Shown here one piece after another: positions 1 through 8,775 of a stretch of 64,000 nt of DNA. This stretch comes from Pseudolabrys sp. (GTDB lineage Bacteria; Pseudomonadota; Alphaproteobacteria; Rhizobiales; Xanthobacteraceae), in NCBI GenBank assembly GCA_030655215.1, contig JAURVZ010000084.1, positions 124,001 to 188,000 of the forward strand, read 5' to 3'. The notes beneath the pieces are model-generated. The model saw only the letters and a program-made list of their open reading frames with translations, made no database searches and was not told the DNA's origin. The position numbers were made by a program, and so were the translations under genes. Numbering within the stretch: the stretch's first letter is position 1; the number at the start of each line of letters is the position of its first letter.

Positions 1-1023
1 GGCGCGCTGGTCGAGCAGCGGCCCGACCAAAGCATCCGACGTGATCGGGTTGCCAATCGAGATATTCTTGTAGACCGACACCAGCTTCGGGATGAGTGCG
101 TCGTAGACGCTTTCATGCACGATCAAACGCCGCATCGTGGTGCAGCGCTGCCCTGCCGTGCCCATGGCGCCGAAGGCGACCGCACGCAAGGTGAGATCGA
201 GATCGGCCGACGGCGTGACGATCGACGCATTATTGCCGCCCAGTTCGAGAATGGCGCGGCCGAAACGGCGCGCGACACGCTCGCCGACAATGCGGCCCAT
301 GCGGGTCGAGCCAGTGGCGGAGACAACGGGCACACGCGCGTCATCGACCAGCGCTTCGCCAACCTTGGCGCCGCCGATCAACACCGTGAGCAATCCATCC
401 GGCACACCGCCGAACTTCTTGGCGGCGCGCAGGAACAGCGACCGCACCACCAGCGCCGTGAGCGGCGCTTTCTCCGACGGCTTCCAGACGACGGAATCGC
501 CGCAGACGAAAGCCAGCGCCGCATTCCACGACCATACGGCGACGGGAAAATTGAAAGCCGAAATGACGCCGACGACGCCGGCCGGATGCCACTGTTCGGT
601 CAGCCGGTGATCCTCCCGCTCGGACTGGATGACCAGGCCGTAAAGCTGCCGCGACAGGCCAACAGCGAAGTCGCAAATATCGATCATCTCCTGCACTTCG
701 CCCAGCCCTTCGGACGGCGACTTGCCGACCTCCAGGCTGACGAGACGGCCGAGCGCTTCCTTACCGGCGCGCAGTTCTTCATTCAGCAGGCGGACAAACT
801 CGCCACGGCGCGGCGCCGGCACCAGACGCCATGCGAGGAAAGCTTCGTGCGAAGCGCCGATCAGCTTGCCGGCATCGGCAATCGACGTCTCCGGCACAGA
901 AGCGACCACCGAGCCATCAACCGGCGAGACCACATCAAGCGTGCCGCCTTGCGTGTCGGCAGCCGTGACGCCGAGCTTCTCAAGAATGTCGCGGACTTCC
1001 GTCTGGATCGAGGTGTGGCTCAC
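1..1023 (-). CDS. Antiquitin-type (ALDH7/AmaB-like) aldehyde dehydrogenase, partial
   Basis: The left window edge cuts this gene; 341 N-terminal codons remain of a family that is usually about 500 residues. It reads as an NAD(P)-dependent aldehyde dehydrogenase of the antiquitin class (aminoadipate semialdehyde/piperideine-6-carboxylate dehydrogenase). Visible signs are the class-typical GEVQEMIDICDFAVGLSR stretch, EQWHPAGVVG, ELGGNNA with the general-base Glu near residue 260, and GQRCTT with the nucleophilic Cys near 294. The start is a GTG, 26 nt after the stop of the upstream flavin oxidase, behind a weak purine-rich site (AGAGAACGGA). It is the last visible gene of a long leftward operon. 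An oxidase followed by this dehydrogenase matches the AmaA-AmaB order of pipecolate catabolism; the actual substrate is inferred. Confidence 0.9.
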   Translation of the reverse strand, partial: MSHTSIQTEVRDILEKLGVTAADTQGGTLDVVSPVDGSVVASVPETSIADAGKLIGASHEAFLAWRLVPAPRRGEFVRLLNEELRAGKEALGRLVSLEVGKSPSEGLGEVQEMIDICDFAVGLSRQLYGLVIQSEREDHRLTEQWHPAGVVGVISAFNFPVAVWSWNAALAFVCGDSVVWKPSEKAPLTALVVRSLFLRAAKKFGGVPDGLLTVLIGGAKVGEALVDDARVPVVSATGSTRMGRIVGERVARRFGRAILELGGNNASIVTPSADLDLTLRAVAFGAMGTAGQRCTTMRRLIVHESVYDALIPKLVSVYKNISIGNPITSDALVGPLLDQRA

Positions 1024-1049
1024 GATGAATTCCGTTCTCTGTTGATCTA

Positions 1050-2333
1050 TCAGAAGCGCGCGTCGGCGAAATGCGCAACTTGCGCGCCGACTTCATAATA
1101 GACTTCTTTCGCCGCGCGAAGCGACGCCGGTTTGACCGGCGTGACCGGCAACGGCAGGTCGCTTTCGCCGATATTGCCGGTGACAAGCTCGGCAAGGCAG
1201 CGGCCGAAGACCGTGCCGGGCGCGATGCCGCGGCCATTATAGCCGCTGAACGATACTACATTGCGGCCGAGGCGGTGGAAACGCGGCACGTTATCGGCGG
1301 TCATGCCGATCTTGCCATACCATGCGGTCTCGAAATCGACGCCCTTCAACTGCGGGAACAGTTTCGTCATGGCGCGGCGGCCCCAGCTGCGGTGGATCGG
1401 CAAGCCTGGGCCGCGCAAGGCGCCGACGCTGCCGAACACCAGCCGGCCCTCCGCGTCGAAGCGGAATGAGCTGAGGATTTCGCGCGTGTCCCAGGCGCCC
1501 TGCCGCTCCGGCAAAATCGAGCGCCGCAGATTGTCGCTCAGCGGCCGCGTCGCCATGTTGAAATACGGCAGATGCACCAGCTCGGCGCGGACCTGCGGCC
1601 AGACATTGCTGGTGTAGGCATTGGTCGCGACAATAACCCACGGCGCGGTAACGCTGCCCCTTGCCGTGCGCAGTCGCCACGCGGCACCCTCGTCGTCTAC
1701 CGCGATCACCGGGCTCGCTGTGTGGACTTGCGCGCCGGCCGCGATTGCGGCTGTCGCGAGTCCCCGCACATAGGCGAGCGGCTGGATCGTGCCGGCGCGC
1801 TCGTCGAGCAGCGAGCCGGTGTAGGCGTCGGTGCCGACCTTGCGCGCGGTCTCGGTGGCATCGAGCAGGCGCACCGCCGCGCCGCGCGACTGCCATTGCC
1901 GCGCGCGATCCTGCAGATCGGCGAGCCCGTCCTCGCCGACGGCGCAATGCAAGGTGCCGGTGTCCACTGCTTCGCAAGCAATGTTGTGCTTCTTGATCAA
2001 ATCAAAAACGACGCGCGGCGCGCGACCGAGCAGATCGAGCACGCGCGGCCCGTATGTGTTGCCGAGTACGGCGGGGATTTCGTCGGGCTTCACCCACATG
2101 CCGGCATTGACCAGACCGACATTGCGGCCAGAGCCGCCATAGCCAATCTCCATGGCCTCCAGCACAACGACCTTGGCGCCGCTTTCAGCGAGATGCAGCG
2201 CCGCCGACAGGCCGGTGTAACCGGCGCCGACAATGACTGCGTCGGCCTGAATGTCTCCCGCTAACGCGGCCGTCGCCGGTGCCTGTGGCGCCGTGCGTTC
2301 CCACAAGCCGTGGCTGAGTGGGTCGTTGTTCAC
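1050..2333 (-). CDS. FAD-dependent amino/imino acid oxidase (L-pipecolate oxidase AmaA-like)
   Basis: A 427-residue DAO-family flavoprotein. The N-terminal FAD-binding fold shows GAGYTG near residues 37-42, followed by the ribose-binding acid in VVVLEAMEIGYGGSGRN; the GSGRNVGLVNAGMW stretch is typical of the pipecolate/gamma-glutamylputrescine oxidase branch. The length fits AmaA of Pseudomonas (about 428). It would oxidise a secondary amine to an imine whose aldehyde form is handled by the next gene. The start is GTG, overlapping the stop of the mu-crystallin-type reductase gene by 4 nt (GTGA), so the two are translationally coupled. Family assignment is firm; pipecolate as substrate is inference from the neighbouring antiquitin-type dehydrogenase. 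Confidence 0.88.
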   Translation of the reverse strand: MNNDPLSHGLWERTAPQAPATAALAGDIQADAVIVGAGYTGLSAALHLAESGAKVVVLEAMEIGYGGSGRNVGLVNAGMWVKPDEIPAVLGNTYGPRVLDLLGRAPRVVFDLIKKHNIACEAVDTGTLHCAVGEDGLADLQDRARQWQSRGAAVRLLDATETARKVGTDAYTGSLLDERAGTIQPLAYVRGLATAAIAAGAQVHTASPVIAVDDEGAAWRLRTARGSVTAPWVIVATNAYTSNVWPQVRAELVHLPYFNMATRPLSDNLRRSILPERQGAWDTREILSSFRFDAEGRLVFGSVGALRGPGLPIHRSWGRRAMTKLFPQLKGVDFETAWYGKIGMTADNVPRFHRLGRNVVSFSGYNGRGIAPGTVFGRCLAELVTGNIGESDLPLPVTPVKPASLRAAKEVYYEVGAQVAHFADARF

Positions 2334-3283
2334 GTGCGCGAGGCGAGCAAGGTCGCGGCAGCAAGATCCTCGATCGCGGCGCCGACGGACTTGAACAGGG
2401 TAATCTCGCTCGCGTCGCGGCGGCCCTGTTTGGCGCCACTGGTCAATTCATGCAGGTCGCCGCGCACGGCATCCGCTTTCCAAAGGCCCGCAGCGATCGG
2501 CTGCACCAGATCGCCAGCCTCTTTCAGCGCACCTGCATAAGTGTCGACGAAGACGCTGCTGCGCAGCACAGTGTCGTCGTCGCACTCACGCATCTGCGGC
2601 GTGAAGGCGCCGACGAGGTCGACATGCGTACCAGGCTTGAGATGCTTACCAGCCACCAGCGGCTCACTCGCTGTCGTCGCGCAACTGACGATGTCGGATT
2701 GCGCCAGAGCCGCTTCGAGATCGGTGACCGGCTTGGTCGGCAGCCCCTGCTCACTCAGCTTCGTGGCGAGCGCCGCCGCGCGGTCGGCATTGCGACCCCA
2801 GACCATAACATTCTTGATCGGCCGCACGGCCGCATGCGCCAAAGGCAAATGATGCGCGAGATGCCCGGTGCCAATCATCAGCAATGTGGCGCTATCCGGC
2901 CGCGACAAGTAAGTTGAGGCAAGCGCCGAAGCTGCCGCCGTGCGCCGGTTGGTCAATGCCTCGCCGTCAATCATGGCGCGCGGCACGCCGGTTTCGCCAT
3001 CGAGCAACACGTACAGAGATGACACCGCGCCGATGCCGCATGTCGCGTTCTGCGGAAACACCGTCACAAGTTTCACGCCGAGCGACTTGCCGCGCTCCCA
3101 GGCCGGCATGGTCAGCAAATGCGCCGGTGCCCCAACAGCGCCGACCTCATAGCTCTGCCGCACCGGCATCGCCTCGCCGCCTTTGCGGAAGACGTCGCGA
3201 AGCGCCTCGACCAGCAAAGGATAATCGAGAGCGGCGTGAACGTCGGCGGCGGAGAAACTGCGCAGGGTGTCTCCTTGCGTCAC
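2330..3283 (-). CDS. Ornithine cyclodeaminase/mu-crystallin family protein (probable ketimine reductase)
   Basis: 317 residues with the Rossmann-type NAD(P) site of the OCD/mu-crystallin family (MIGTGHLAHHLPLAHA, near residues 135-150) and the PVRQSYEVGAVGAPAHLLTMPAW substrate half. Members are ornithine or alanine dehydrogenases/cyclodeaminases, or NAD(P)H ketimine reductases acting on piperideine- or pyrroline-2-carboxylate. Placed directly before an AmaA-like oxidase and an AmaB-like dehydrogenase, a role as piperideine-2-carboxylate reductase supplying pipecolate is attractive, but this is inference. The start is GTG and overlaps the stop of the VOC gene by 4 nt (GTGA). No lysine cyclodeaminase-specific residue could be judged by eye. 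Confidence 0.87.
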   Translation of the reverse strand: MTQGDTLRSFSAADVHAALDYPLLVEALRDVFRKGGEAMPVRQSYEVGAVGAPAHLLTMPAWERGKSLGVKLVTVFPQNATCGIGAVSSLYVLLDGETGVPRAMIDGEALTNRRTAAASALASTYLSRPDSATLLMIGTGHLAHHLPLAHAAVRPIKNVMVWGRNADRAAALATKLSEQGLPTKPVTDLEAALAQSDIVSCATTASEPLVAGKHLKPGTHVDLVGAFTPQMRECDDDTVLRSSVFVDTYAGALKEAGDLVQPIAAGLWKADAVRGDLHELTSGAKQGRRDASEITLFKSVGAAIEDLAAATLLASRT

Positions 3284-4134
3284 TGAAACTCTTTAATGTC
3301 CGGCTTGGCGCCCCATTTGCAGAAGCCTTTCGGATCCATCGGGAACTGGCGTTCGCGATACAGCAACTCGTCGGCGATCGACCGCACGCCGGACGAATAT
3401 TCGAACACCATGCCGTCCGGGCCTTCAAAATAGAGAAAGCGCGCTGACGACGTTGGATGACGGCCGGGGCCGAACACCATGCGGACCTGCCGCTCATTGA
3501 GGAAGTTGAACGAGCGCATCACGTCATCGCCGGTCTCAACCTGATGATTGATGTGCTGGATGCCGGCCTTGGTCGACGGGAACATGGCAATGGTGTGATG
3601 CACTTCGTCGATGCGCAGCAGCGCGGCATCGCCAATGTGGTCGCTGACGCGGGCATTGCAGACCTGCGTCCAGAACGCTTCGTCGCGCGCCAGATCGGTT
3701 GAGCACAGCCCGACATGGCTGAAGCCGGTGATGCCGGCATCGCGTTCGCCGTGATAGCGCTGGCCGCTATGCGCCGGACGCCAGACGAGTTCGATGTGAT
3801 TGCCGGTCGGGTCGCGGAAACCGATGAAGTCGCGCACCTTGCGGAGCTCAGCTTCTTCCGCCGTGCCGCGATGCACCGGATGACCGAGCTTCTCCAGTTC
3901 GGCCGCCGCCTGATCGAGTTCGGCGCGCGAGCCGATCTCGAAAGCGACGATCTGGTCGGCCGGATCGCCATCGAAATAGCACAGCGTATGTTCGCGCTGA
4001 TCGGATTTGAAATAGACCGAGTTGCGCGTGCGCTCGGAAGCCTCGAGGCCGAGATACTCAGTGGCGAAGTTGCTGGCGCCTTCCAGGTCGCGCGTGCCCA
4101 AGCGGACGTAAGAGACATCCTGAAGTTTGATCAT
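3280..4134 (-). CDS. VOC-superfamily type I extradiol dioxygenase-like protein, metal ligands intact
   Basis: 284 residues forming two vicinal-oxygen-chelate halves (about 5-120 and 136-255). The expected 2-His-1-Glu iron site of type I extradiol dioxygenases is present: His140 (GFSHVGL), His194 (GIQHINHQV) and Glu245 (VFEYSSG), plus the conserved His pair 179-180 (VHHTIAM) that includes the second-sphere acid/base. It should therefore bind Fe(II) and could open a vicinal dihydroxy ring. A good ribosome site (TAGGGAGAT) precedes the ATG. It overlaps the reductase gene by 4 nt and follows a paralogue without these ligands by 37 nt. Substrate unknown. Confidence 0.85.
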   Translation of the reverse strand: MIKLQDVSYVRLGTRDLEGASNFATEYLGLEASERTRNSVYFKSDQREHTLCYFDGDPADQIVAFEIGSRAELDQAAAELEKLGHPVHRGTAEEAELRKVRDFIGFRDPTGNHIELVWRPAHSGQRYHGERDAGITGFSHVGLCSTDLARDEAFWTQVCNARVSDHIGDAALLRIDEVHHTIAMFPSTKAGIQHINHQVETGDDVMRSFNFLNERQVRMVFGPGRHPTSSARFLYFEGPDGMVFEYSSGVRSIADELLYRERQFPMDPKGFCKWGAKPDIKEFQ

Positions 4135-4171
4135 GGCCGCATCTCCCTACCGATTTATCGCCGCGCGCTAT

Positions 4172-5050
4172 TCAAGAGAACTCAGGAATTTCGCAGTCAC
4201 TGCCCCAGTTGCAGAAGGAGGCGCGCCCGCGCGGAAACTGCCGCGGCCGCCGCCCTGAGTCCGGAGCAATGCTATCGCCTTCGGCGACGAAACTGAACAT
4301 CACACCATCATGGCCCATGAATGTGAGGAAAAGTTGGCCCGATGTCGGCCGCCGGCCGGGCCCATCGACGCTTTTCACCTGCGTTGACCGTAGAAAGTAG
4401 TTGTTCTGCATCAGCAGATCGACGTCCTCGACGGCGAATTCGATCGCCAGCACGCCGGGCTTCTTCGACGGATGCAGTGCCAGCCGATGATGCACGGCGT
4501 CAAAACCGACATAAGCCGAGTCGCCGGCCCAGTCGCGCACCTCACCGTTGAACACCTCGGTCCACAGCGCTTCGTCCTTGCCGCCGGAGGTCGAGCGCAT
4601 CGCCACCGCCGCGAGACCCTTGATGCCGGCGTCGCGCGACGGAAAATAGCGCCAACCGGAATTCATCGGCCGGACAACCAGTTCAAAGCGATTGCCGCTG
4701 TCGTCGTTGAAGGTGAGGAAGGCGCGCACCTTGCGCCGGGCTGCTTCGTCGGCCGTTCCAACAGTGACCTTGAGGCCGCGCGCCTCAAGAGCAGTCTTCG
4801 CGCGGTCGAGATCCGCCGGATAACGCACTTCAAAGGCAACCGCCTGCTCGCCCGGCTCGCCGCGGTGATAAACCAGGGTGTGATCGCGATCATCGGAGCG
4901 GAATGTTACCTGATCGTCGGTCTTGTCGATCACCTGCAGGCCGAGAATCCGCTGGGCAAAGTCAGTGGCGGCGGCGAGATCGCGCGTGCCAAGCCGCACA
5001 TAGCGCAAGTGCTCGATGGCGATCCGGGAGTCTGCCGATTCAGGGGTCAT
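4172..5050 (-). CDS. VOC-superfamily dioxygenase paralogue lacking the metal-binding triad
   Basis: 292 residues, clearly homologous to the neighbouring VOC protein along its whole length (shared YVRLGTRDL, RKVRAFL/RKVRDFI, GPGRxPTS, and an FCNWG/FCKWG tail). At the positions of the three iron ligands it has Ala148 (GLAAVAM), Ala202 (GVLAIEF) and Ser253 (MFSFVAEG). The His pair 187-188 is kept. It is therefore unlikely to be an iron dioxygenase on its own; it may be a structural or regulatory partner, or an enzyme with metal-free chemistry. The reading frame is clean, so it is not a decayed pseudogene. The ATG lacks an obvious ribosome site and 76 nt separate it from the barbiturase-family gene. 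Confidence 0.82.
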   Translation of the reverse strand: MTPESADSRIAIEHLRYVRLGTRDLAAATDFAQRILGLQVIDKTDDQVTFRSDDRDHTLVYHRGEPGEQAVAFEVRYPADLDRAKTALEARGLKVTVGTADEAARRKVRAFLTFNDDSGNRFELVVRPMNSGWRYFPSRDAGIKGLAAVAMRSTSGGKDEALWTEVFNGEVRDWAGDSAYVGFDAVHHRLALHPSKKPGVLAIEFAVEDVDLLMQNNYFLRSTQVKSVDGPGRRPTSGQLFLTFMGHDGVMFSFVAEGDSIAPDSGRRPRQFPRGRASFCNWGSDCEIPEFS

Positions 5051-5126
5051 TGAACTATCGCTGCCGACGCTGATTTCGTCGTGCTGGATTGGCTCAGTTC
5101 CCTGAATATTGCAAGCGTGGGCGCGG

Positions 5127-6224
5127 CTAGCGGCTGCGATCGACGATCAAGGCGACAGGCCCGCCGCCATCGGGGCCTTGATGCTCCGCACCACCAGATA
5201 CATAGATCTCGGCGTGGCCAACGAGGCCGCCCAATGCACCAGCGACAAAAGCGCGGGCGTGGCGGGTCGAGGAAATATCGCTGTCGTCGAGCATGGTGTG
5301 GCGTTTGCCGCGCAAAAGGCCGTCATGGCTGGCTTCGGCCTTGCCGAGCAGAGCAACCAAACGTAGCCGATCAATCAAGCAAAGCTGGCCGGGTGTGGAC
5401 AGGCCGAGCCGGGCGAGCGCCGCCCGGACCGGCTCAATATCGATGCCATCGGCCATTACCGCGTGATCGACCGCCAGCGGCCCGGACCATGCCGCTGACA
5501 TGCCGAGCACGACGATCTCGTGGTTGAGCAGCTCAATGCCGGCCGAGGCGCTGGCCCGGCCGGACCACAGGTTCCAGTTGCTGCCAATATCGGCATCCCT
5601 GATCGCCGACGCCTCGAGTTCCCCGAGCGCCACCGCAACGCCGAGCGAGCTGGCTGCGCGGGAGAGGCCCATCGATTTCAGGGTCTCCCGCGTCGCCACG
5701 GTGACGCCCCGCGCATCCGCCTCGGCAATGCGCTGCGCCGTCAGCAGCGGGCATTTGATCTGGACGAAATGAACATCATCCGGGTCGGTAATGCCGGCAT
5801 CCAGCATCGCCGCCCTGACACCTTCAGCAACCTGCTCGATCTGACCGGCCCGGCCGAGCTGCTCGAACGGCAAAGCCGGCGTATGGGCGCGGCCAATGGC
5901 CAGCGCCGGCGACGCACCGCCCTGCCCCTCGCCGCGCTCGAAGACGACCCAGTGTGGCGCCATGCCGCCCTCGGTGCCGCCGGACATGACCAGGCAAATG
6001 AGATCGGCATGCTCGGCCGGCAGGTGCCGGCGAAACATGGCGGTCAGGCTGGTCGTCGCCAGCCCGCGGCTGAAATCATTGACCAGACCATTGCCCTCGG
6101 TCTTGCCGAGGACGGCCAGCACGCCCTTCGGATCGATACGGCCATCGGCGATCGCCGCCTCGATGCCGCTGACATCGTCGGGCGCATTGGCGGAAATACG
6201 ATGAGCCTTGGCGACCGGCATCAT
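5127..6224 (-). CDS. Barbiturase/cyanuric acid amidohydrolase family ring-opening hydrolase
   Basis: About 365 residues, matching the AtzD/TrzD/Bar family (about 363-370). The protein shows the three-fold pseudo-repeat with Ser/Lys pairs: GKTEGNG (Lys41) with MSGGTEGG, IKCPLLT with SASAGIEL, and KAEASHDG with VSGGAEHQGP. This fold hydrolyses cyclic imides such as barbiturate (to ureidomalonate) or cyanuric acid (to biuret); sequence alone does not tell me which. A longer frame begins at 6251, but the ATG at 6224 lies one base after the stop of the preceding amidohydrolase, behind GCGGG, and aligns with family N-termini, so I prefer 6224 (6221 is also possible). Biuret and allophanate hydrolases are absent nearby, which favours a pyrimidine role. 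Confidence 0.9.
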   Translation of the reverse strand: MMPVAKAHRISANAPDDVSGIEAAIADGRIDPKGVLAVLGKTEGNGLVNDFSRGLATTSLTAMFRRHLPAEHADLICLVMSGGTEGGMAPHWVVFERGEGQGGASPALAIGRAHTPALPFEQLGRAGQIEQVAEGVRAAMLDAGITDPDDVHFVQIKCPLLTAQRIAEADARGVTVATRETLKSMGLSRAASSLGVAVALGELEASAIRDADIGSNWNLWSGRASASAGIELLNHEIVVLGMSAAWSGPLAVDHAVMADGIDIEPVRAALARLGLSTPGQLCLIDRLRLVALLGKAEASHDGLLRGKRHTMLDDSDISSTRHARAFVAGALGGLVGHAEIYVSGGAEHQGPDGGGPVALIVDRSR

Positions 6225-6225
6225 A

Positions 6226-7665
6226 TCACCCGCAATAAAACTGACCGGCATAGTGCTTGCGCAAGGCGCCTTTCAGTTCCGGCATGGCGGCGCGCACATC
6301 CGCCGTGGTCGGATAGGCCTTGCGCATGGTCGCCAATAGCTCGGCTTCCATTGCCGGCAGATCGACGCCAGTGACAGCACCATCGCGCACCACATCGCGG
6401 CCATTGATGATCAAGCCTTTGACGTGGCTCTGCTTGCCCTTGGCCAGCACCATGTCGAACGGCGGCACGTCGGGCTCGATCAGTTCGGCGGAAAGCTCTT
6501 TCCAGTCGAGCAGCAGCATATCAGCCGGCGAGCCGGGCGCGACTTGCGAGCCCGACTCGCCGGTCACGGCAAAGCGGCCATTCGCCGTGGCGAAGCGCAT
6601 CAGGTCTGGGCGCGGGAACTTCACGTCGAAGCCCGAACCTTTATGAACGGCATAGGCCAGCCGCATTTCGCGCAAGGCATCCTCGTCCTCATCAAACGCC
6701 AAACCATCGAGGCCCATGGCGACGCGGCAGCCGCGCTTGATGAATTCGGCAATCGGCGCGACGCCGGAGCTGACAATGAAGTTGGATGACGTATTGACGA
6801 CGATGGTGGCGCCGCGCTCGGCGATCAGCTCCATCTCATCAGGCCGCAGATAAATGCAATGCGCGAACGATACGCGCTCGTTCACCAGGCCGATCTCATC
6901 AAGATATTTGACAATGCCTTGCGGGAAATTGCGGTCAGCCCAATTGCGCTGATACTTGGTCTCCAGCAGATGCATGTGGACGCGGCGATTGGTTCGCGCG
7001 GAAGACTCGCCAATCAGCCGCAGCATCGTGTCGGTGCACCACTGCACACCGGCAGGCCCATATTGCACGGTGACGCCGTTGCCTTCGATCTCGGCAGCCA
7101 CCGCCTCGACCATGGCAACCTGCTCCGCCGCGGGCACAGGATTGCGCAGGAAGCGCCGCGTGACGCATTCGCACGCGGCTGGCGACAGATCGGCGAGCAA
7201 CGCATCATGCGCGTCATAGACCAGCGGGTTCATATCGCGGCAATGCACGGCCAAAGCCATGCGGATGCCGACATCGCGCGCCGCCTTGGCGACAGCTTTC
7301 GCTTCGGTCGGGAAATCTGTCAGGCCCTGCACGCGGGTATAATGCGCCATCACTGAGCCAACACCGCCACGCGCCGTGCGCCCGAAAGACACCGCGCTGG
7401 CGAGATAGGGATCGACGGCCGGGATCAGCGTCAGATAAGGCAGCCACGCTTCCAGCGGCACATCATAGCTGCCGACCTGACTGAGCCGCGCAACGCGCGC
7501 ATGGTCATGCGCATTGGCCAGAGGCGGCATGACCAGCAGGCCATCACCAGCACCCTGCTCCATCGAGGCAATCTTGCCGCCGTCGATGACAATCGACTGG
7601 TTGGCCAAAGCCGTCTCCTGGGTGCCGTCCAGCACCCAGGAGGCCTTTATCGTTCGATCGCTCAT
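6226..7665 (-). CDS. Metal-dependent amidohydrolase/deaminase (AtzB/TrzA/cytosine-deaminase-like)
   Basis: 479 residues of the amidohydrolase superfamily. Metal ligands are visible: His53/His55 in NAHDHA, a later His in VHMHLLET, His in SFAHCIYL and Asp in GLDGLAFDEDED. The HLLET and NTSSNF motifs are typical of chlorohydrolases and aminohydrolases acting on triazines, adenosine-type or pyrimidine rings. The open frame extends upstream to 7857, but the ATG at 7665 gives the normal N-terminus (TIKASWVLDGT) and sits 28 nt after the binding-protein gene. It lies one base before the barbiturase-family gene, suggesting it deaminates or dehalogenates the ring that the barbiturase then opens; that order is inference. 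Confidence 0.88.
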   Translation of the reverse strand: MSDRTIKASWVLDGTQETALANQSIVIDGGKIASMEQGAGDGLLVMPPLANAHDHARVARLSQVGSYDVPLEAWLPYLTLIPAVDPYLASAVSFGRTARGGVGSVMAHYTRVQGLTDFPTEAKAVAKAARDVGIRMALAVHCRDMNPLVYDAHDALLADLSPAACECVTRRFLRNPVPAAEQVAMVEAVAAEIEGNGVTVQYGPAGVQWCTDTMLRLIGESSARTNRRVHMHLLETKYQRNWADRNFPQGIVKYLDEIGLVNERVSFAHCIYLRPDEMELIAERGATIVVNTSSNFIVSSGVAPIAEFIKRGCRVAMGLDGLAFDEDEDALREMRLAYAVHKGSGFDVKFPRPDLMRFATANGRFAVTGESGSQVAPGSPADMLLLDWKELSAELIEPDVPPFDMVLAKGKQSHVKGLIINGRDVVRDGAVTGVDLPAMEAELLATMRKAYPTTADVRAAMPELKGALRKHYAGQFYCG

Positions 7666-7693
7666 TGTCTTCAAGTGCCCTTGGCCCGCCGGG

Positions 7694-8728
7694 TTACATC
7701 GCGCCGAGCTTGAGCATCCGATCCGCCTTCGGCGGCAGGAATGAGCGGTCGAACACGTCCTTCGCCGCCGGCGTGTTCGGCAGCTTGTAGGTATCGACCA
7801 GCAGCTTGATGCCCTTGTCCATGCGCGCATCGGAAACATCGCCGAGGCCATTGGCATCGGTCTCCTTGGAGACGAAATGCGTCTTCAGCGCATAGACCAG
7901 ACGCTGCGTCTCAATGTCCGCGTTCATCAGCGGCTCGACCTTCATCATTTCCTTGACGCCGGCCGCCGGGTTGCCAGCAACTTCGATCATCGCCTTGTTC
8001 AGCGCTTTTACGAGACCGGCAACAGCCTTCGGCTTTTCAGCACGCATCTGCTTCGACACCATGATGCCGTTCGAATACAGGTCAATGCCGTAGTCCGAGA
8101 AGTAGAACCAGCGGAAGTCCTTCATCGGATCCATCTTCATGCCGATGAGGTTGGCATAGCTGGTGACGGTGAAGATCGCCGAGAAATCGACGTCGCCCTT
8201 GACCAGCATCTGCTCCTGAAGATTCGGCGCCATGTTGACGACAGGCACCTTGGCGGGATCGACGCCGTTCAGGGCGGCCAGGGCAGAGAACAGAACGCCG
8301 GAAGCGCCGCCCGCGGGCGTGCCCATCTTCTTGCCTTCCATGTCCTTCAGCGTCTTGATCGGGCTGTCGTTCTTGACGATCAGGGCGAAGGGCGGCGTGT
8401 TGTAGATCATGTAGACCATCACCGGCTGCTCGCCCGGCTTGGTGCCGGCGAACTGGATGATGGCGTTCATGTCGCCGAAGCCGGCGTCATAAGTGCCCGA
8501 GGCAATGCGCGACACGGTTGCCGCAGAGCCGGTGCCCTGGTCAATCTCGACATCAAGACCTTCGGCGGCGAAATAGCCCTTGTCCTTGGCCCAGAAAACA
8601 TAGGCGTGCAGGCCCTGATACTTCCAATCCAGCGTGAAGCGGATCTTGGTTTTCTCCTGAGCATGGGCGCCGGAGATGGTGCAGCAGAGACCGAGCAGCA
8701 GCGCGGCAGTGACGCGGAAGAACGACAT
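7694..8728 (-). CDS. ABC transporter substrate-binding protein, NMT1/THI5-like (copy A)
   Basis: 344 residues with an export signal (MSFFRVTAALLLGLCC... cleaved near AHA-QEK) and the NMT1/THI5-like periplasmic-binding fold: LDWKYQGLHAYVFWAKDKGYF, then GTGSAATVSRIASGTYDAGFGD. The ATG at 8728 has a good site (AAGGAG) 8 nt upstream; an earlier ATG at 8761 would add 11 residues ahead of the signal and is not favoured. This fold binds thiamin-pyrimidine precursors, pyrimidines, sulfonates and similar compounds. A second related binding protein lies at 12700-13740 in the same operon, while only one permease and one ATPase gene are present. Confidence 0.9.
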   Translation of the reverse strand: MSFFRVTAALLLGLCCTISGAHAQEKTKIRFTLDWKYQGLHAYVFWAKDKGYFAAEGLDVEIDQGTGSAATVSRIASGTYDAGFGDMNAIIQFAGTKPGEQPVMVYMIYNTPPFALIVKNDSPIKTLKDMEGKKMGTPAGGASGVLFSALAALNGVDPAKVPVVNMAPNLQEQMLVKGDVDFSAIFTVTSYANLIGMKMDPMKDFRWFYFSDYGIDLYSNGIMVSKQMRAEKPKAVAGLVKALNKAMIEVAGNPAAGVKEMMKVEPLMNADIETQRLVYALKTHFVSKETDANGLGDVSDARMDKGIKLLVDTYKLPNTPAAKDVFDRSFLPPKADRMLKLGAM

Positions 8729-8775
8729 AGGGAGCTCCTTGTGAGACGAGTTATCCGGCAAAAAAGTTAGAACGG

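Noticed and set aside
5127-7665. A complete s-triazine (atrazine) degradation locus
   Set aside because: Biuret hydrolase and allophanate hydrolase genes and transposons are absent; only family-level similarity of two enzymes.
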